Part shown: positions 40,247 through 49,818 of the stretch, piece after piece
How positions within the stretch are numbered: the first letter of the stretch is position 1
Layout of the letters: each line of letters starts with the position of its first letter
Source: Bombilactobacillus folatiphilus
Lineage (GTDB): Bacteria; Bacillota; Bacilli; Lactobacillales; Lactobacillaceae
Assembly (NCBI RefSeq): GCF_023380265.1
Contig: NZ_CP093366.1
Coordinates: 372,001 to 436,000 of the forward strand
Length of the DNA stretch: 64,000 bases
Reading direction: 5' to 3'
Program-made: the position numbers and the translations under genes
Notes under the pieces: model-generated
What the model saw: the letters and a program-made list of their open reading frames with translations, nothing else
Databases searched by the model: none
Told to the model about the DNA's origin: nothing

Positions 40247-41350
40247 TTATTTAACAGGAATCATTTGTAGATCTTTGGAGGTATGTGTGAAAGCTTCACA
40301 ACCAGTTTCCGTCAAATAGACACAATCTTCAATACGGACACCTGCGACGCCTGGAATATAAATTCCCGGTTCGATGGAGAAGCACATGCCAGGCTTTAAA
40401 ATCATTTGATTGCCTTCCATAATGGATGGAAATTCATGTGTCGAAGTACCGATACCATGTCCTAAACGATGAATAAAGTATTCGCCAAAACCGGCATCTG
40501 TAATAATTTGGCGAGCAATATTGTCCAAACTTTCGGCAGTAATACCCGGTTTGGCAGCGTCCATAGCCGCTAATTGCGCTTGTAAGCAAACGTCATAAAT
40601 TTCTTTTTCCTTAGCTGACGGAGTCCCGAAAGCCACTGTCCGACTTGCGTCACTCATGTAGCCTTGATTGTTAGTTCCGAGGTCAAATAAAGCGAGCGTA
40701 TTGGCCTTAATAGCGCGTTTTTCGGGTACACCGTGCGGATTAGCAGCATTGTTACCAGATTGAACAATCGTATCAAAACTAGTGTGCATTACGCCTTGTT
40801 TCATCAAACCATATTCGATTTCGGCAACAACTTGCTGTTCAGTACGTTGGGTACAGAGAGCTTCAAAACCTAATTTAAAGGCATAATCAGCTTGTTTGCC
40901 GGCTTCTTTCATCAGTTCAATTTCGTCAGGAGTTTTGATGAGTTTTAATTGATCCAAAAATTCAGAGGCATTGCCCGGAAATTGAGCATCCGGAAATTGC
41001 ATTTTGATTTGTTCATAACGAAAATAAGATAGATCGGCCTTTTCAATCGCCCAATTTTGTGCTCTATGTGTTCGTTCCTTAATATGATCAGCAATTAGTG
41101 CAAAGGGATCTTGATGATCTAAGTAACCGAACACATCATAGTTCCAGCCTGCTTTTTTAGCAGCTTCTACTTCTAGTTGTGGTGTAAACAAGAACGGCTC
41201 TGCTTCGGCAAAGACAAAGAGCGCCAGTACCCGTTCTTCGGGATCACTGTGAAAACCTGTGAAATACAAGATATCCGTGGGATTACTGATATAAGTCACA
41301 TCGTAACCTTGATCAGCAGTCCACTTTTGTAAACTCTGTAAATGATTCAT
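40247..41350 (-). CDS. pepQ: Xaa-Pro dipeptidase PepQ (M24 family)
   Basis: Cytosolic prolidase that cleaves X-Pro dipeptides. The C-terminal metallopeptidase domain has the metal ligands: LFDLGTNNQGYMSDASRT (two Asp), GHGIGTSTHEFP (His), and the two Glu in FSIEPGIYIP and VRIEDCVYLT. Length 367 residues. ATG 41350 has a minus-strand AGGAGG nearby. It is divergent from ccpA, the classical lactobacillar arrangement, with a cre site between them. Confidence 0.96.
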   Translation of the reverse strand: MNHLQSLQKWTADQGYDVTYISNPTDILYFTGFHSDPEERVLALFVFAEAEPFLFTPQLEVEAAKKAGWNYDVFGYLDHQDPFALIADHIKERTHRAQNWAIEKADLSYFRYEQIKMQFPDAQFPGNASEFLDQLKLIKTPDEIELMKEAGKQADYAFKLGFEALCTQRTEQQVVAEIEYGLMKQGVMHTSFDTIVQSGNNAANPHGVPEKRAIKANTLALFDLGTNNQGYMSDASRTVAFGTPSAKEKEIYDVCLQAQLAAMDAAKPGITAESLDNIARQIITDAGFGEYFIHRLGHGIGTSTHEFPSIMEGNQMILKPGMCFSIEPGIYIPGVAGVRIEDCVYLTETGCEAFTHTSKDLQMIPVK

Positions 41351-41413
41351 TGTTATCCTCCTAATTTATGTTAAACAAATTATAGCACTTTTCATGAAAA
41401 TGAGGTTTTCAGA

Positions 41414-41427
41414 TATAAGCGCTTGCA
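41414..41427 (+). promoter_or_regulatory. Catabolite-response element between pepQ and ccpA
   Basis: TATAAGCGCTTGCA matches TGWAANCGNTNWCA at 12 of 14 positions, with the palindromic AAGCGCTT core. CcpA autoregulation and pepQ control through such a site are known in lactobacilli. Confidence 0.8.
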
Positions 41428-41494
41428 AATTGAACGATTTTTTGCTAAATTGAGTATGAAAACTAATGAAAAAACTTGAAAATGAGGTATCAAA

Positions 41495-42502
41495 ATGGAT
41501 AAACCAGAGAAAGAAATTACAATTACTGATGTTGCGCGGCAGGCTGGCGTATCCATGGCAACGGTATCACGGGTTGTGAATGGCAATAACAATGTCAAAG
41601 AGACTACCCGCAAGAAAGTTATGGCTGTCGTTGATAAATTGCATTATCGGCCTAATGCTGTGGCTCGTGGTTTAGCTAGCAAAAAGAGTACAACGATTGG
41701 TGTTATTATTCCCAGCATGACTGACTTATTGTATGCTAATTTGGCTAAGGGGATTGATGATGTTGCTTCAATGTACAAATATAATATTATTTTGACCAGC
41801 AATAATAAAGGCATCATTAGTGAGCAGCAAATGTTCAGTGATTTATTAGCAAAGCAAGTTGATGGCATTATTTATATGGGAGAAAAAGTTTCTGCTGATT
41901 TGTATAAGGAAATTAATAATTCACGGGTACCCGTAGTCTTTGCTGGTGCAATCGATGATAGCGGTAAAATTCCTAGTGTCAATATTGATTATAAGACGGC
42001 TGTGCGTGATGTGGTGCAACTGTTGATTAATAATGGCAATCGGCAAGTGGCGTTGGTTGCAGATGATTTGAGTAATTCAATCAATGGCAAGTACCGGTTG
42101 ACCGGTTATCGTGAGGCTTTGGAGCAAGCAGGTTTGACATATTCATCTAATAATGTGTTTGAAACCATGTACAATTTGCAAGCCGGCGCAGCAGTTTGGG
42201 ATGTTATTCATGAAAGTGGCGCAACGGCTGTGTATGTGGCTAACGATCTCTTAGCCGCGGGGATTTTGAACGCAGCAACGGCTTCTGGTGTGAAAATTCC
42301 GGAAGATTTTGAAGTTATTACCAGTAACAATACTATTTTGTGTGAAGTAACGGCGCCTAGGATGACATCTATTGCGTTGCCCTTATATGATATTGGTGCT
42401 GTTGCAATGCGGATGTTGACGAAATTGATGAACAATGAAGAAGTTGAAAATATTGATATTAAATTACCATATAGCTTGATTAAACGAGGAACAACAAAGT
42501 AA
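41495..42502 (+). CDS. ccpA: Catabolite control protein A
   Basis: LacI-family master regulator of carbon use that binds cre sites with HPr-Ser-P. The N-terminal helix-turn-helix reads TITDVARQAGVSMATVSRVVNGNNNV, followed by the hinge YRPNAVARGLASKKS. The effector/core domain fills the rest, with GVIIPSMTDLLYANLAKGIDD and DGIIYMGE. Length 335 residues. It should control the neighbouring PTS cassette as well as pepQ. Confidence 0.97.
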   Translation: MDKPEKEITITDVARQAGVSMATVSRVVNGNNNVKETTRKKVMAVVDKLHYRPNAVARGLASKKSTTIGVIIPSMTDLLYANLAKGIDDVASMYKYNIILTSNNKGIISEQQMFSDLLAKQVDGIIYMGEKVSADLYKEINNSRVPVVFAGAIDDSGKIPSVNIDYKTAVRDVVQLLINNGNRQVALVADDLSNSINGKYRLTGYREALEQAGLTYSSNNVFETMYNLQAGAAVWDVIHESGATAVYVANDLLAAGILNAATASGVKIPEDFEVITSNNTILCEVTAPRMTSIALPLYDIGAVAMRMLTKLMNNEEVENIDIKLPYSLIKRGTTK

Positions 42503-42518
42503 ATTAGTTACTTAGATG

Positions 42519-42547
42519 AACCGAATTCTGCGGAATTCGGTTTTTTT
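42519..42547 (+). terminator. Intrinsic terminator after ccpA
   Basis: AACCGAATTC and GAATTCGGTT form a perfect 10-bp stem around TGCG with a seven-T tail. Confidence 0.9.
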
Positions 42548-42572
42548 GATGTCATAAAATGTACACAATAAA

Positions 42573-42608
42573 ACAGCCATACAATGAAATTATTCATTAT
42601 ATGGCTGT
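42573..42608 (-). terminator. Terminator of the penicillin-binding protein gene
   Basis: ACAGCCATA with AATGAA and the complementary TTCATT and TATGGCTGT form a long stem with one mismatch. On the minus strand it follows the PBP stop and runs into TTTTATT. Confidence 0.8.
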
Positions 42609-42622
42609 CCATTTTGAAAAAT

Positions 42623-45436
42623 TTAATTGCTAGCGTCGCTTAATGAATCGCTAACTTTCGAAGAATTGCTGTCTTCTGCTGGTGGCGTAGTCGTTGCCGG
42701 AGTTGCTGGAGATTCAGTAGTCTCATTGGCGGGCAGAGACGGCTCAGAATTATCAGTGCCAGTTCCGCCGGTTCCACTGACCATAGAATTAGTAAATGAA
42801 TTCTCACTTTCACTATTAGATAGACTGCTATTATTACTTGATTCAGGAACATAATTACCAATGATGGAATCAGGTAAGCCATTGGTATGCCGTTTGCTAG
42901 GTGATTTAGCCTTTTTTTCGTCCAAATATTGAGTAATTCCATAGCCATTATCGGCGCCGAAGTAATTATTCCAGAAGAGGCGATAATTTTTATCTTTACC
43001 ACCAATGCCAAAATGTTTCGAAAGTGGTTTGGCATGGGTCTTAAAGAAGAGGCTTGTAGTTGTCGGAGTATTGATTTGGCTTTGATAACCTTCATAATTA
43101 ATGCTGCCGGGTAAGGTTCCAGTTCGACGCAAAACTTTTTCGGCATTAACAGTATCAGGACGTTTCATTGTAGTGTGTTCCTTAAGTAACTCGGGTTTAG
43201 TTTGATAGACACTATTCATTAAGTTAGCCCATGTTGTCTGATTAGTCTCGGTAGAATCAGGATCTAAGTCATAATTGTGCCTGTACAAATTATCATAACC
43301 CATCCATGTAGCCATCGTTACGCCTGCAGTACTACCAACAAACCAGTTGTCTCTAAAGTCGTTGGAAGTTCCGGTTTTACCAAAGGCGTTCTTATAATCA
43401 AAGTCTAATTGATAAGTTAATGAAGAAGCTGTTCCTTGTTCAATAACGCCATGCATCATCTGTTGCATGATATATGAGGTTCCTGGCTGGAAGACGCGCT
43501 GTTTTTTGGTGTGATGCTGATAAATAACATGATTATTAACATCTGTAATCTTGGCAATATAGTACGGATTAACGTGAACACCTTGATTAGCAAAGGTTGA
43601 AAAGGCACTGGCTTCCTGAAGAACGCTGAAACCGTTGCGAGTTCCCCCTAAAGAAATTCCTAATTCACGGTATTCTTTGTTACTGAGTTTCAAGCCCATT
43701 TTATCCATATATTTGCGTGGATTAACTTTTTTAAGGACTTGATCATATAGATGCACGGCTGGAATATTTAAAGATTGCTCTAAAGCTTTATCCGCGGGAA
43801 CGAATTTATTCCCAACAGTATCGTCAAAATCGGTCGGCTTATACTTGCCAAATTTAGCCTTGAAATCGGCTAACATCGTTTTGCTACCAATAATGCCTCG
43901 TTCAACTGCTGGTGCATAAACAAGCATTGGTTTAATTGACGAACCTGGTGAACGCAAGGTATCAAAAGCATGGTTCAATTGATTTTGCTTAAAGTCTTGT
44001 CCACCGACAAAGCCCAAGACAGCACCGGTTTTGTTGTCTAATAATACACTACCGTTTTGAACCGGTTCCGTGACTTTGACCGTAGCGCCAGTATTAGGAT
44101 CTTGGGTAGTAGTATGGTGCGTGGTCCCTAATAAATCAGCATTTTTGGCGAAAGCAGTTTGCATATTATCGTAAAGATTTTTATCAATCGTTGAATGGAT
44201 TTGATAATCATGTTCACTCATCATCCGGTTCGCTTTTTGGGAGAAAACTTGATATAGGTCTTTATTGTGCTGAACTTCGGAATACTTAATGTTATTCTCA
44301 CGTGCTAATTGATGCATCAATTTGGTACGCAATTTAGCAGTTAACATGTTATAGAGATAACCATATTTAATATGCGCTTTAGGTGCCGGTGCTTGGTTTT
44401 TAAATTGAGAACGCAAATCAACTTTTTTAGCCGCTAAATATTGTTTTTTAGAAATATCGCCGTGACGATACATTCTAAATAGAACGGTATTTTTACGTTC
44501 TAAACCTAATTTGAGATTACTCTTTAAATTACCATGTTGGTCAAACGGTGTGTAAACAGACGGACTTTGCGGCAAGCCAGCGATAAAAGCAGCTTGTGCC
44601 AAAGTTAAATCTTTTGCATTCGTATTAAAAATACCTTGCGCAGCTGCCTGAACACCAGCAATATTTTGACCTTGGTTGTTCAATCCTAGTGGAACTACAT
44701 TTAAATAAGATTCTAAAATTTGATCCTTAGAAAAATGTTTTTCCAAACGCGTAGCCAACAAAATTTCGGTAGCTTTACGTTTCCAAGTCGTTTCCGATGA
44801 TAAAATCTGCATTTTAACTAATTGTTGAGTTAAAGTAGAACCACCAGTTTGGGTACCGTAGCCGGTAATTTCGGAGATAATAGCCCGAATCACCGATTTG
44901 GGGACCACCCCGTGATGTTCGTAAAAGTTTTCATCTTCAGTGGCCACAATCGCCTTTTTCATATAAGGCGAGATTTGGTCAAAATTAACGCGTATCCGTT
45001 TGGTATCCGAAAGAACACGATCCATAGGGACATTATTGTCAAAGTATAATGTTGTAGATTGATCTGTTTTTTCGATTTGATTTTTTAAACTTGTATAAGT
45101 GGGAATGGGTTCCTTACTGATTAAAGTAACCAAATAGCCGCTACCGATACCGGCACCTAAGCCAATAATAAGTAAAAAAGTTACAAAACCAATCAGAACA
45201 AGTTTACGAATAATACTGACGAATAATGTTAACTTGCCTCCAACTGTTCGGGGAAGATCTTGTGGGTTGACGACATATTTTGCAGATGGATCCTGAACCG
45301 GCGTATTAGTCGCTTGCGGTACAGGTTGGGAACGAAAGTGGTTTTGGAAATGGACACCCACAGGCTGATCGTCCGTTAGAAAATGTTGACGAATGTGATT
45401 AAAGAGGCGATCCCACCATGAATTTTGATTTCTCAC
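42623..45436 (-). CDS. Class A penicillin-binding protein (transglycosylase/transpeptidase)
   Basis: Bifunctional peptidoglycan synthase with a single membrane helix near residues 70-95. The transglycosylase domain shows ATEDENFYEHHGV near 165 and GGSTLTQQLVK near 197. The transpeptidase domain has SSIKP (catalytic Ser, near 497), SLN near 555 and KTGTS near 690. The last ~75 residues are Ser/Thr/Pro/Asn/Glu-rich and probably disordered outside the membrane. Length 937 residues. GTG 45436 follows AGGTAGG on the minus strand. It resembles the PBP1A/2A group. Confidence 0.93.
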   Translation of the reverse strand: MRNQNSWWDRLFNHIRQHFLTDDQPVGVHFQNHFRSQPVPQATNTPVQDPSAKYVVNPQDLPRTVGGKLTLFVSIIRKLVLIGFVTFLLIIGLGAGIGSGYLVTLISKEPIPTYTSLKNQIEKTDQSTTLYFDNNVPMDRVLSDTKRIRVNFDQISPYMKKAIVATEDENFYEHHGVVPKSVIRAIISEITGYGTQTGGSTLTQQLVKMQILSSETTWKRKATEILLATRLEKHFSKDQILESYLNVVPLGLNNQGQNIAGVQAAAQGIFNTNAKDLTLAQAAFIAGLPQSPSVYTPFDQHGNLKSNLKLGLERKNTVLFRMYRHGDISKKQYLAAKKVDLRSQFKNQAPAPKAHIKYGYLYNMLTAKLRTKLMHQLARENNIKYSEVQHNKDLYQVFSQKANRMMSEHDYQIHSTIDKNLYDNMQTAFAKNADLLGTTHHTTTQDPNTGATVKVTEPVQNGSVLLDNKTGAVLGFVGGQDFKQNQLNHAFDTLRSPGSSIKPMLVYAPAVERGIIGSKTMLADFKAKFGKYKPTDFDDTVGNKFVPADKALEQSLNIPAVHLYDQVLKKVNPRKYMDKMGLKLSNKEYRELGISLGGTRNGFSVLQEASAFSTFANQGVHVNPYYIAKITDVNNHVIYQHHTKKQRVFQPGTSYIMQQMMHGVIEQGTASSLTYQLDFDYKNAFGKTGTSNDFRDNWFVGSTAGVTMATWMGYDNLYRHNYDLDPDSTETNQTTWANLMNSVYQTKPELLKEHTTMKRPDTVNAEKVLRRTGTLPGSINYEGYQSQINTPTTTSLFFKTHAKPLSKHFGIGGKDKNYRLFWNNYFGADNGYGITQYLDEKKAKSPSKRHTNGLPDSIIGNYVPESSNNSSLSNSESENSFTNSMVSGTGGTGTDNSEPSLPANETTESPATPATTTPPAEDSNSSKVSDSLSDASN

Positions 45437-45679
45437 AAAAAAACCTACCTTTTATTTTTGATTCATTACTCAATAAAATTTTGATGATAAAGCCAACACT
45501 CTATCTATTTTAACTATTATACAACAAGATAAACGCTCTGGTGAGACTCCATTGAAATTAGAACTGTGTAAAAAGTTACGATATGTTATGATTAATCTCA
45601 ATAAATGGATTAATTACTTTTGCTTGATAATTGTGTTTAGGTTATAGTCAATTATTGGGCTTTTTATATAGGAGCAATT

Positions 45680-46852
45680 ATGATGGATAAAACAACCAAA
45701 CGGGCTATATATATTCTTATTATCGGGAACTTTTTAGTATGCTTAGGTATTAGTTTAGTCATTCCTGTTGAACCATATATCAAAAAATCTTATGGTCTTT
45801 CAACGACAGATATCGGGATTATGACAGCTTTGAATGCGTTTACACAATTTATTATTTCTCCCATTATGGGACGAGTTTCCGATCGTATTGGTCGAAAGAA
45901 AATTATTGCTTGGGGCATGTTAATGTATGTTATAGCCGAGGCAATCTTTGCTTTGTCTAATCATTTTTGGTTATTTAATATTTCACGGGTGATTGGTGGT
46001 TTTTCATCAGCGATGTGTTTACCAGCTTCGATGGCGATGGCTTCAGATATGACTAGTGACCAGGAACGTGCAAAAGTGATTGGCTGGTTATCGGCAGCTT
46101 TTAGTGGTGGTTTAATTTTGGGCCCGGGTTTGGGTGGTTTATTAGCCCATATCACTTACAAAACACCATTCTGGGCGGCAGCTCTGTTAGGCTTAGTTAG
46201 TTTTGTTTTTACGATTCTGTTTTTACCTAACGAAACGACTGAACAGACAGTGAAAGTTCCTAAAATGCGTATCAAAGAATTTTTAACGCCTGTGCTAACA
46301 GTTTTATTTGCAATGATTTTCATTTCATCTTTTGGACTTCAGGGTTTTGAAAGCATTTATAGCATTTACGTGAATCAGGTGTTTAATTTTGGAATGGGCT
46401 TGATTGCGTTAGTTCTAACATTGAACGGCTTAATTTCCTTATTCTTTCAGGTGGTTTTATTTGACTGGCTAACGCAATTTTTTGGTGAGCTCAAACTCAT
46501 TGCAATTTGCTTCTTGAGCGGTTCATTGGCGACTTTGTGGATTACGCAAACGCATCAGACTGTGTCAGTAATCGTGGCTACGTTAATTGTCTTTACGGCT
46601 TTTGACTTGTTGAGACCGTCAATTACTACTTTACTTACTAAAACTAGTCATGCTAATCAGGGCTTAATTAATGGTTTGAATACGTCTTTGACCAGTGTTG
46701 GTAATGTGATCGGTCCGATTATTGCGGGTTATTTAATGGATCAAAATCCCAATAGTCCCTATTTGTTGGTAGTGGTGATCTTATTTGTTTCCTTCTTAAT
46801 TACGATTTTAGTGCATTTTGTAATGTTTAAAAGTCAACATGCAGCCAAATGA
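45680..46852 (+). CDS. MFS transporter, probable drug exporter
   Basis: Major facilitator protein of 390 residues with about twelve hydrophobic helices. The conserved loop GRVSDRIGRKKIIAWG lies between helices 2 and 3, and GWLSAAFSGGLILGPGLGG (motif C-like, typical of exporters) lies in helix 5. GGAG precedes ATG 45680 (45683 also possible). It resembles the TetA/NorA-type multidrug family; the substrate is unknown. Its 5' gap (45437-45679) holds promoters for it and the divergent PBP gene but no further gene. Confidence 0.85.
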   Translation: MMDKTTKRAIYILIIGNFLVCLGISLVIPVEPYIKKSYGLSTTDIGIMTALNAFTQFIISPIMGRVSDRIGRKKIIAWGMLMYVIAEAIFALSNHFWLFNISRVIGGFSSAMCLPASMAMASDMTSDQERAKVIGWLSAAFSGGLILGPGLGGLLAHITYKTPFWAAALLGLVSFVFTILFLPNETTEQTVKVPKMRIKEFLTPVLTVLFAMIFISSFGLQGFESIYSIYVNQVFNFGMGLIALVLTLNGLISLFFQVVLFDWLTQFFGELKLIAICFLSGSLATLWITQTHQTVSVIVATLIVFTAFDLLRPSITTLLTKTSHANQGLINGLNTSLTSVGNVIGPIIAGYLMDQNPNSPYLLVVVILFVSFLITILVHFVMFKSQHAAK

Positions 46853-46886
46853 AAAAGCTTGCTGGTTACGGCAAGCTTTTCTTTAC
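46853..46886. terminator. Bidirectional terminator between MFS and pepV genes
   Basis: AAAAGCTTGC and GCAAGCTTTT form a perfect 10-bp stem around TGGTTACG, lying between two convergent genes. Confidence 0.85.
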
Positions 46887-48289
46887 TTGTTTTTAGTTAA
46901 GCGCCATAAGGCATCGGCATAAATTGCAGTTGCTTGCAGTAAATTGTCAATTGTAATGTATTCGTTAGCTTGGTGCATCACATTAGGTCCGTCTGGCATT
47001 AACGCACCAAAGGCCACTCCACGATTTAATAGTCGGCCGTAAGTACCTCCGCCGACAGTCATGGGTTGACTGGTTAAGTCGTTAGTTTGGGTTCGATATG
47101 CTTTTAATAATTCACTCACTAGTGGATCTGAATCACTAACGTAGTGGGGTTCTTGGGCATGTTCTGCAGCAGTCACATTTCCGTTAATAGGTAAAGATTG
47201 TTGGTATTGTTCCTGTAATTCGCCGGCAGTGTGCCCTTTAGGGTAGCGTACGTTAATAACGATGTTGCCACTGTTTGTTTGATCATACTGAAAAATATCA
47301 GGACTCTGGCTCAAAGCTCCCATTGTTTCATCTTGATAAGCTAAACCTAATTTGGTTCCAGTAAAGTCTAAATGTAATTTTGTTTGAATAAATTGCAGAT
47401 AAGCCTGAGCTTGATCATCGAAGCGTTGGTCAGCTAAGAAATCAGCCAAAAAGGTAGCAGCGTTATAGCCATTTTCAGGTTCCATCGCATGACACCCTTG
47501 ACCAACTAGCGTTAAAGTGACTGCTTGATCTTGAATTAGTGCGTTTCCTTGAATTTGAGGATGTTGTTTTAAATAGTAGTTGTAGTGATTGACCAATTCA
47601 GAACTATCCAGAGTTTGAACGACACAAGTTGCACTTTGAGGTACCATATTGGGACGTAAACCAGCCTGAAAACTCATTAAGACTTGGTCGCCAGTAGTTG
47701 CAGCGATAGGAAATTGTAATTGATAAGAAACGATGCCTTTTTCACCGTTAATTACTGGGAATTCGCCATCTGGTGAGAAGCCTAAATCAGGTAGAGGTTC
47801 CACTTCTAAATAATGGTTGATGCCTCGCCATTGATTTTCTTCGTCAGTTCCAAAAATTAAGCGAATAGTTTTGCTGGGCTTGATATTCTGATCTTTCAAA
47901 ATTCTTAAGGCATAATAGGCAGCTAGAGATGGACCCTTGTCATCTAAAGCTCCGCGCCCAAATAATTGACCATCAACATTTGTGAGCAAGAAAGGATCGC
48001 TGTTCCAACCTTCGCCCGCGGGCACAGTATCCATATGACCGAAAATCCCCAAAATTTCGTCACCAGTTCCATATTGAATGTGACCGCCTAACTGATCGAC
48101 ATTCTTAGTTATAAAGCCATCACGCTCACCAAAAGCTAGCATCTGTTGTAAAGCATGAGCTGGACCAGGACCTAAGGGGAATTCTGTAGTTTCTTGTTTG
48201 GGATCATTAGCGCTATTAATAGCAACTAAAGTAGTCAAATCTTGAATCATTTGCGCTTGATAATTATGAGCTAATTTTTTCCAATTCAT
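46883..48289 (-). CDS. pepV: Dipeptidase PepV (M20 family)
   Basis: Zinc dipeptidase that releases amino acids from dipeptides. The metal and catalytic residues are in GIFGHMDTVPAGEGW (near 85), RGALDDKGPSLA (near 115), FGTDEENQW (Glu-Glu near 150) and the C-terminal NVMHQANEYI. A lid domain occupies the middle. Length 468 residues is normal. ATG 48289 has GGAGGAAAA upstream on the minus strand. A separate transcript from the downstream neighbour gdpD. Confidence 0.96.
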   Translation of the reverse strand: MNWKKLAHNYQAQMIQDLTTLVAINSANDPKQETTEFPLGPGPAHALQQMLAFGERDGFITKNVDQLGGHIQYGTGDEILGIFGHMDTVPAGEGWNSDPFLLTNVDGQLFGRGALDDKGPSLAAYYALRILKDQNIKPSKTIRLIFGTDEENQWRGINHYLEVEPLPDLGFSPDGEFPVINGEKGIVSYQLQFPIAATTGDQVLMSFQAGLRPNMVPQSATCVVQTLDSSELVNHYNYYLKQHPQIQGNALIQDQAVTLTLVGQGCHAMEPENGYNAATFLADFLADQRFDDQAQAYLQFIQTKLHLDFTGTKLGLAYQDETMGALSQSPDIFQYDQTNSGNIVINVRYPKGHTAGELQEQYQQSLPINGNVTAAEHAQEPHYVSDSDPLVSELLKAYRTQTNDLTSQPMTVGGGTYGRLLNRGVAFGALMPDGPNVMHQANEYITIDNLLQATAIYADALWRLTKNK

Positions 48290-48350
48290 TAGATTTTTCC
48301 TCCAATTATTGTTTGCTTAATTTAATATATCAGACTCTGAGGTATTTGTT

Positions 48351-49781
48351 TTACCAGGCTGCGTTATTTTTAAGCTGATTTAAATTACTGGCAATGCCAC
48401 AGGTGTAAGTGATAGCCGGTAGCTGACTGACGTTGGTTTGGATTTGTAAACGGACAGGACTCGGTTTTAACGTAATTTGTTCGTTGATATCTACCAAATG
48501 ATCAGCTTTTTTGTCGGTGTTGGCGGCGTAGTTATTATATTGTTCAAAATTATCATAATAATGGGCGCTACTATGACTAACCAAGAGATTTTGAAGTTGA
48601 ATCCATCCACGGTAATTAATTTGAGCCCAATTTTGACCATTGACATTTTGCAAGGCTGTGATCCAATATACTTGATTAGGAACTAAGCTTCCTTGTTGAC
48701 TAGCAAAATTATTAGGATCTAGGCGGAGGTTACGATTTGTTGGACCATTTTTAACGACCACTTGTTGATTTAAAAAGGGCGCTAGATTGGGTGTAAATAA
48801 ACTTTGGACTAGACCATTAGCCGCTATGAATCGGTTGGTATCAATCTGAAAATAGGTTTGGTCTTCCCAGTCGATTTCTTTTTGAATGTGCACGGTGCTA
48901 TTGGGCTCTAACTGTCCTCTTTGTGGAGAATTAGGATATGGATTTTCCCAAATTGGTTGTGATTGATTATTCAGCAAGGTAGCCATAAAATTCGTGTTAG
49001 ATTGATTGGTGTTTTTTTTGAGTTGTTGATAATAGACTGCACGCTCTGGGAAGTTGGTTACAATGCCATCAATTGGTAAGTTGATTAACCAATTCCACTG
49101 TTTAGGGTTTTCAGTCATTTCATCCCAAACAAAAACTTTTTGACCAATTGCATGTAATTGGTCAATTAAACGTGGTGTTAGCAATGCAGAAGAAACATTG
49201 ACTGCATTGCTAGTTTGAAAGACTTCGAAGGTTAATCGCTTCAAGCTGCCAGCAATAAAGATACGAGGAATTTGTGGTGCTAAAGCTTTCATATTTTCTA
49301 GACTATCTAGGGAAAAGGAATGGACCATCACGCGTGATTGCATATAGTACTTGTTAATAGCAGCGACCAGTAAAGCTTCCATGTTCTTAGGATTATTGTG
49401 TTTAGTCTTTTTAGTTTCAATCAAAAATTTGGTGTTCGGTTGATTTTGATATTGAGCAAATAGTTGATCAATCGTATAGATATTTTCACCGTTACTCTGC
49501 TTTAATTGAGTTAATTGACTGGCCGAATGTTGTGAGACAATCCAATTTTGACCAGTCACGCGGTCTAGATTACGATCATGTGAGATAATAAGCTGATTAT
49601 CATTAGATTCGTGGATATCTAATTCCACCCATTGAGCACCGTCATCAAAGGCAGAATTAATGCTAGCAAAGGTTTCTTCAGGGACTTTCATCGGATTGCC
49701 TCGATGACCAATTACGGTAAAGCCACTATTAAATAATAAAATGATGCTGATTAAAGCTGTTAATGCAGATTTTTTGAACAC
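48351..49781 (-). CDS. Secreted glycerophosphodiester phosphodiesterase with SH3-like wall-binding tail
   Basis: Predicted extracellular enzyme releasing glycerol-3-phosphate from glycerophosphodiesters, possibly lipid or teichoic acid fragments. A signal peptide covers residues 1-~24. The GDPD barrel shows GHRGNPMKVPEET near 26, VELDIHESND (Glu, Asp) near 53 and ISHDRNLDR near 65. From ~265 onward there are two SH3-like repeats, the second with YWITALQNVNGQNWAQI and RGWIQL, which probably bind the wall. Length 476 residues. PEET replaces the more usual PENT. ATG 49781 is shared with a divergent neighbour only 37 bases away. Confidence 0.85.
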   Translation of the reverse strand: MFKKSALTALISIILLFNSGFTVIGHRGNPMKVPEETFASINSAFDDGAQWVELDIHESNDNQLIISHDRNLDRVTGQNWIVSQHSASQLTQLKQSNGENIYTIDQLFAQYQNQPNTKFLIETKKTKHNNPKNMEALLVAAINKYYMQSRVMVHSFSLDSLENMKALAPQIPRIFIAGSLKRLTFEVFQTSNAVNVSSALLTPRLIDQLHAIGQKVFVWDEMTENPKQWNWLINLPIDGIVTNFPERAVYYQQLKKNTNQSNTNFMATLLNNQSQPIWENPYPNSPQRGQLEPNSTVHIQKEIDWEDQTYFQIDTNRFIAANGLVQSLFTPNLAPFLNQQVVVKNGPTNRNLRLDPNNFASQQGSLVPNQVYWITALQNVNGQNWAQINYRGWIQLQNLLVSHSSAHYYDNFEQYNNYAANTDKKADHLVDINEQITLKPSPVRLQIQTNVSQLPAITYTCGIASNLNQLKNNAAW

Positions 49782-49818
49782 AAATATAACCTCATATAGG
49801 ATAGGAGTAAAATTTAAA

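Noticed and set aside
42640..43146. 168-codon minus-strand frame inside the PBP gene
   Set aside because: It is an out-of-frame shadow of the PBP C-terminal low-complexity region; the PBP frame is intact.
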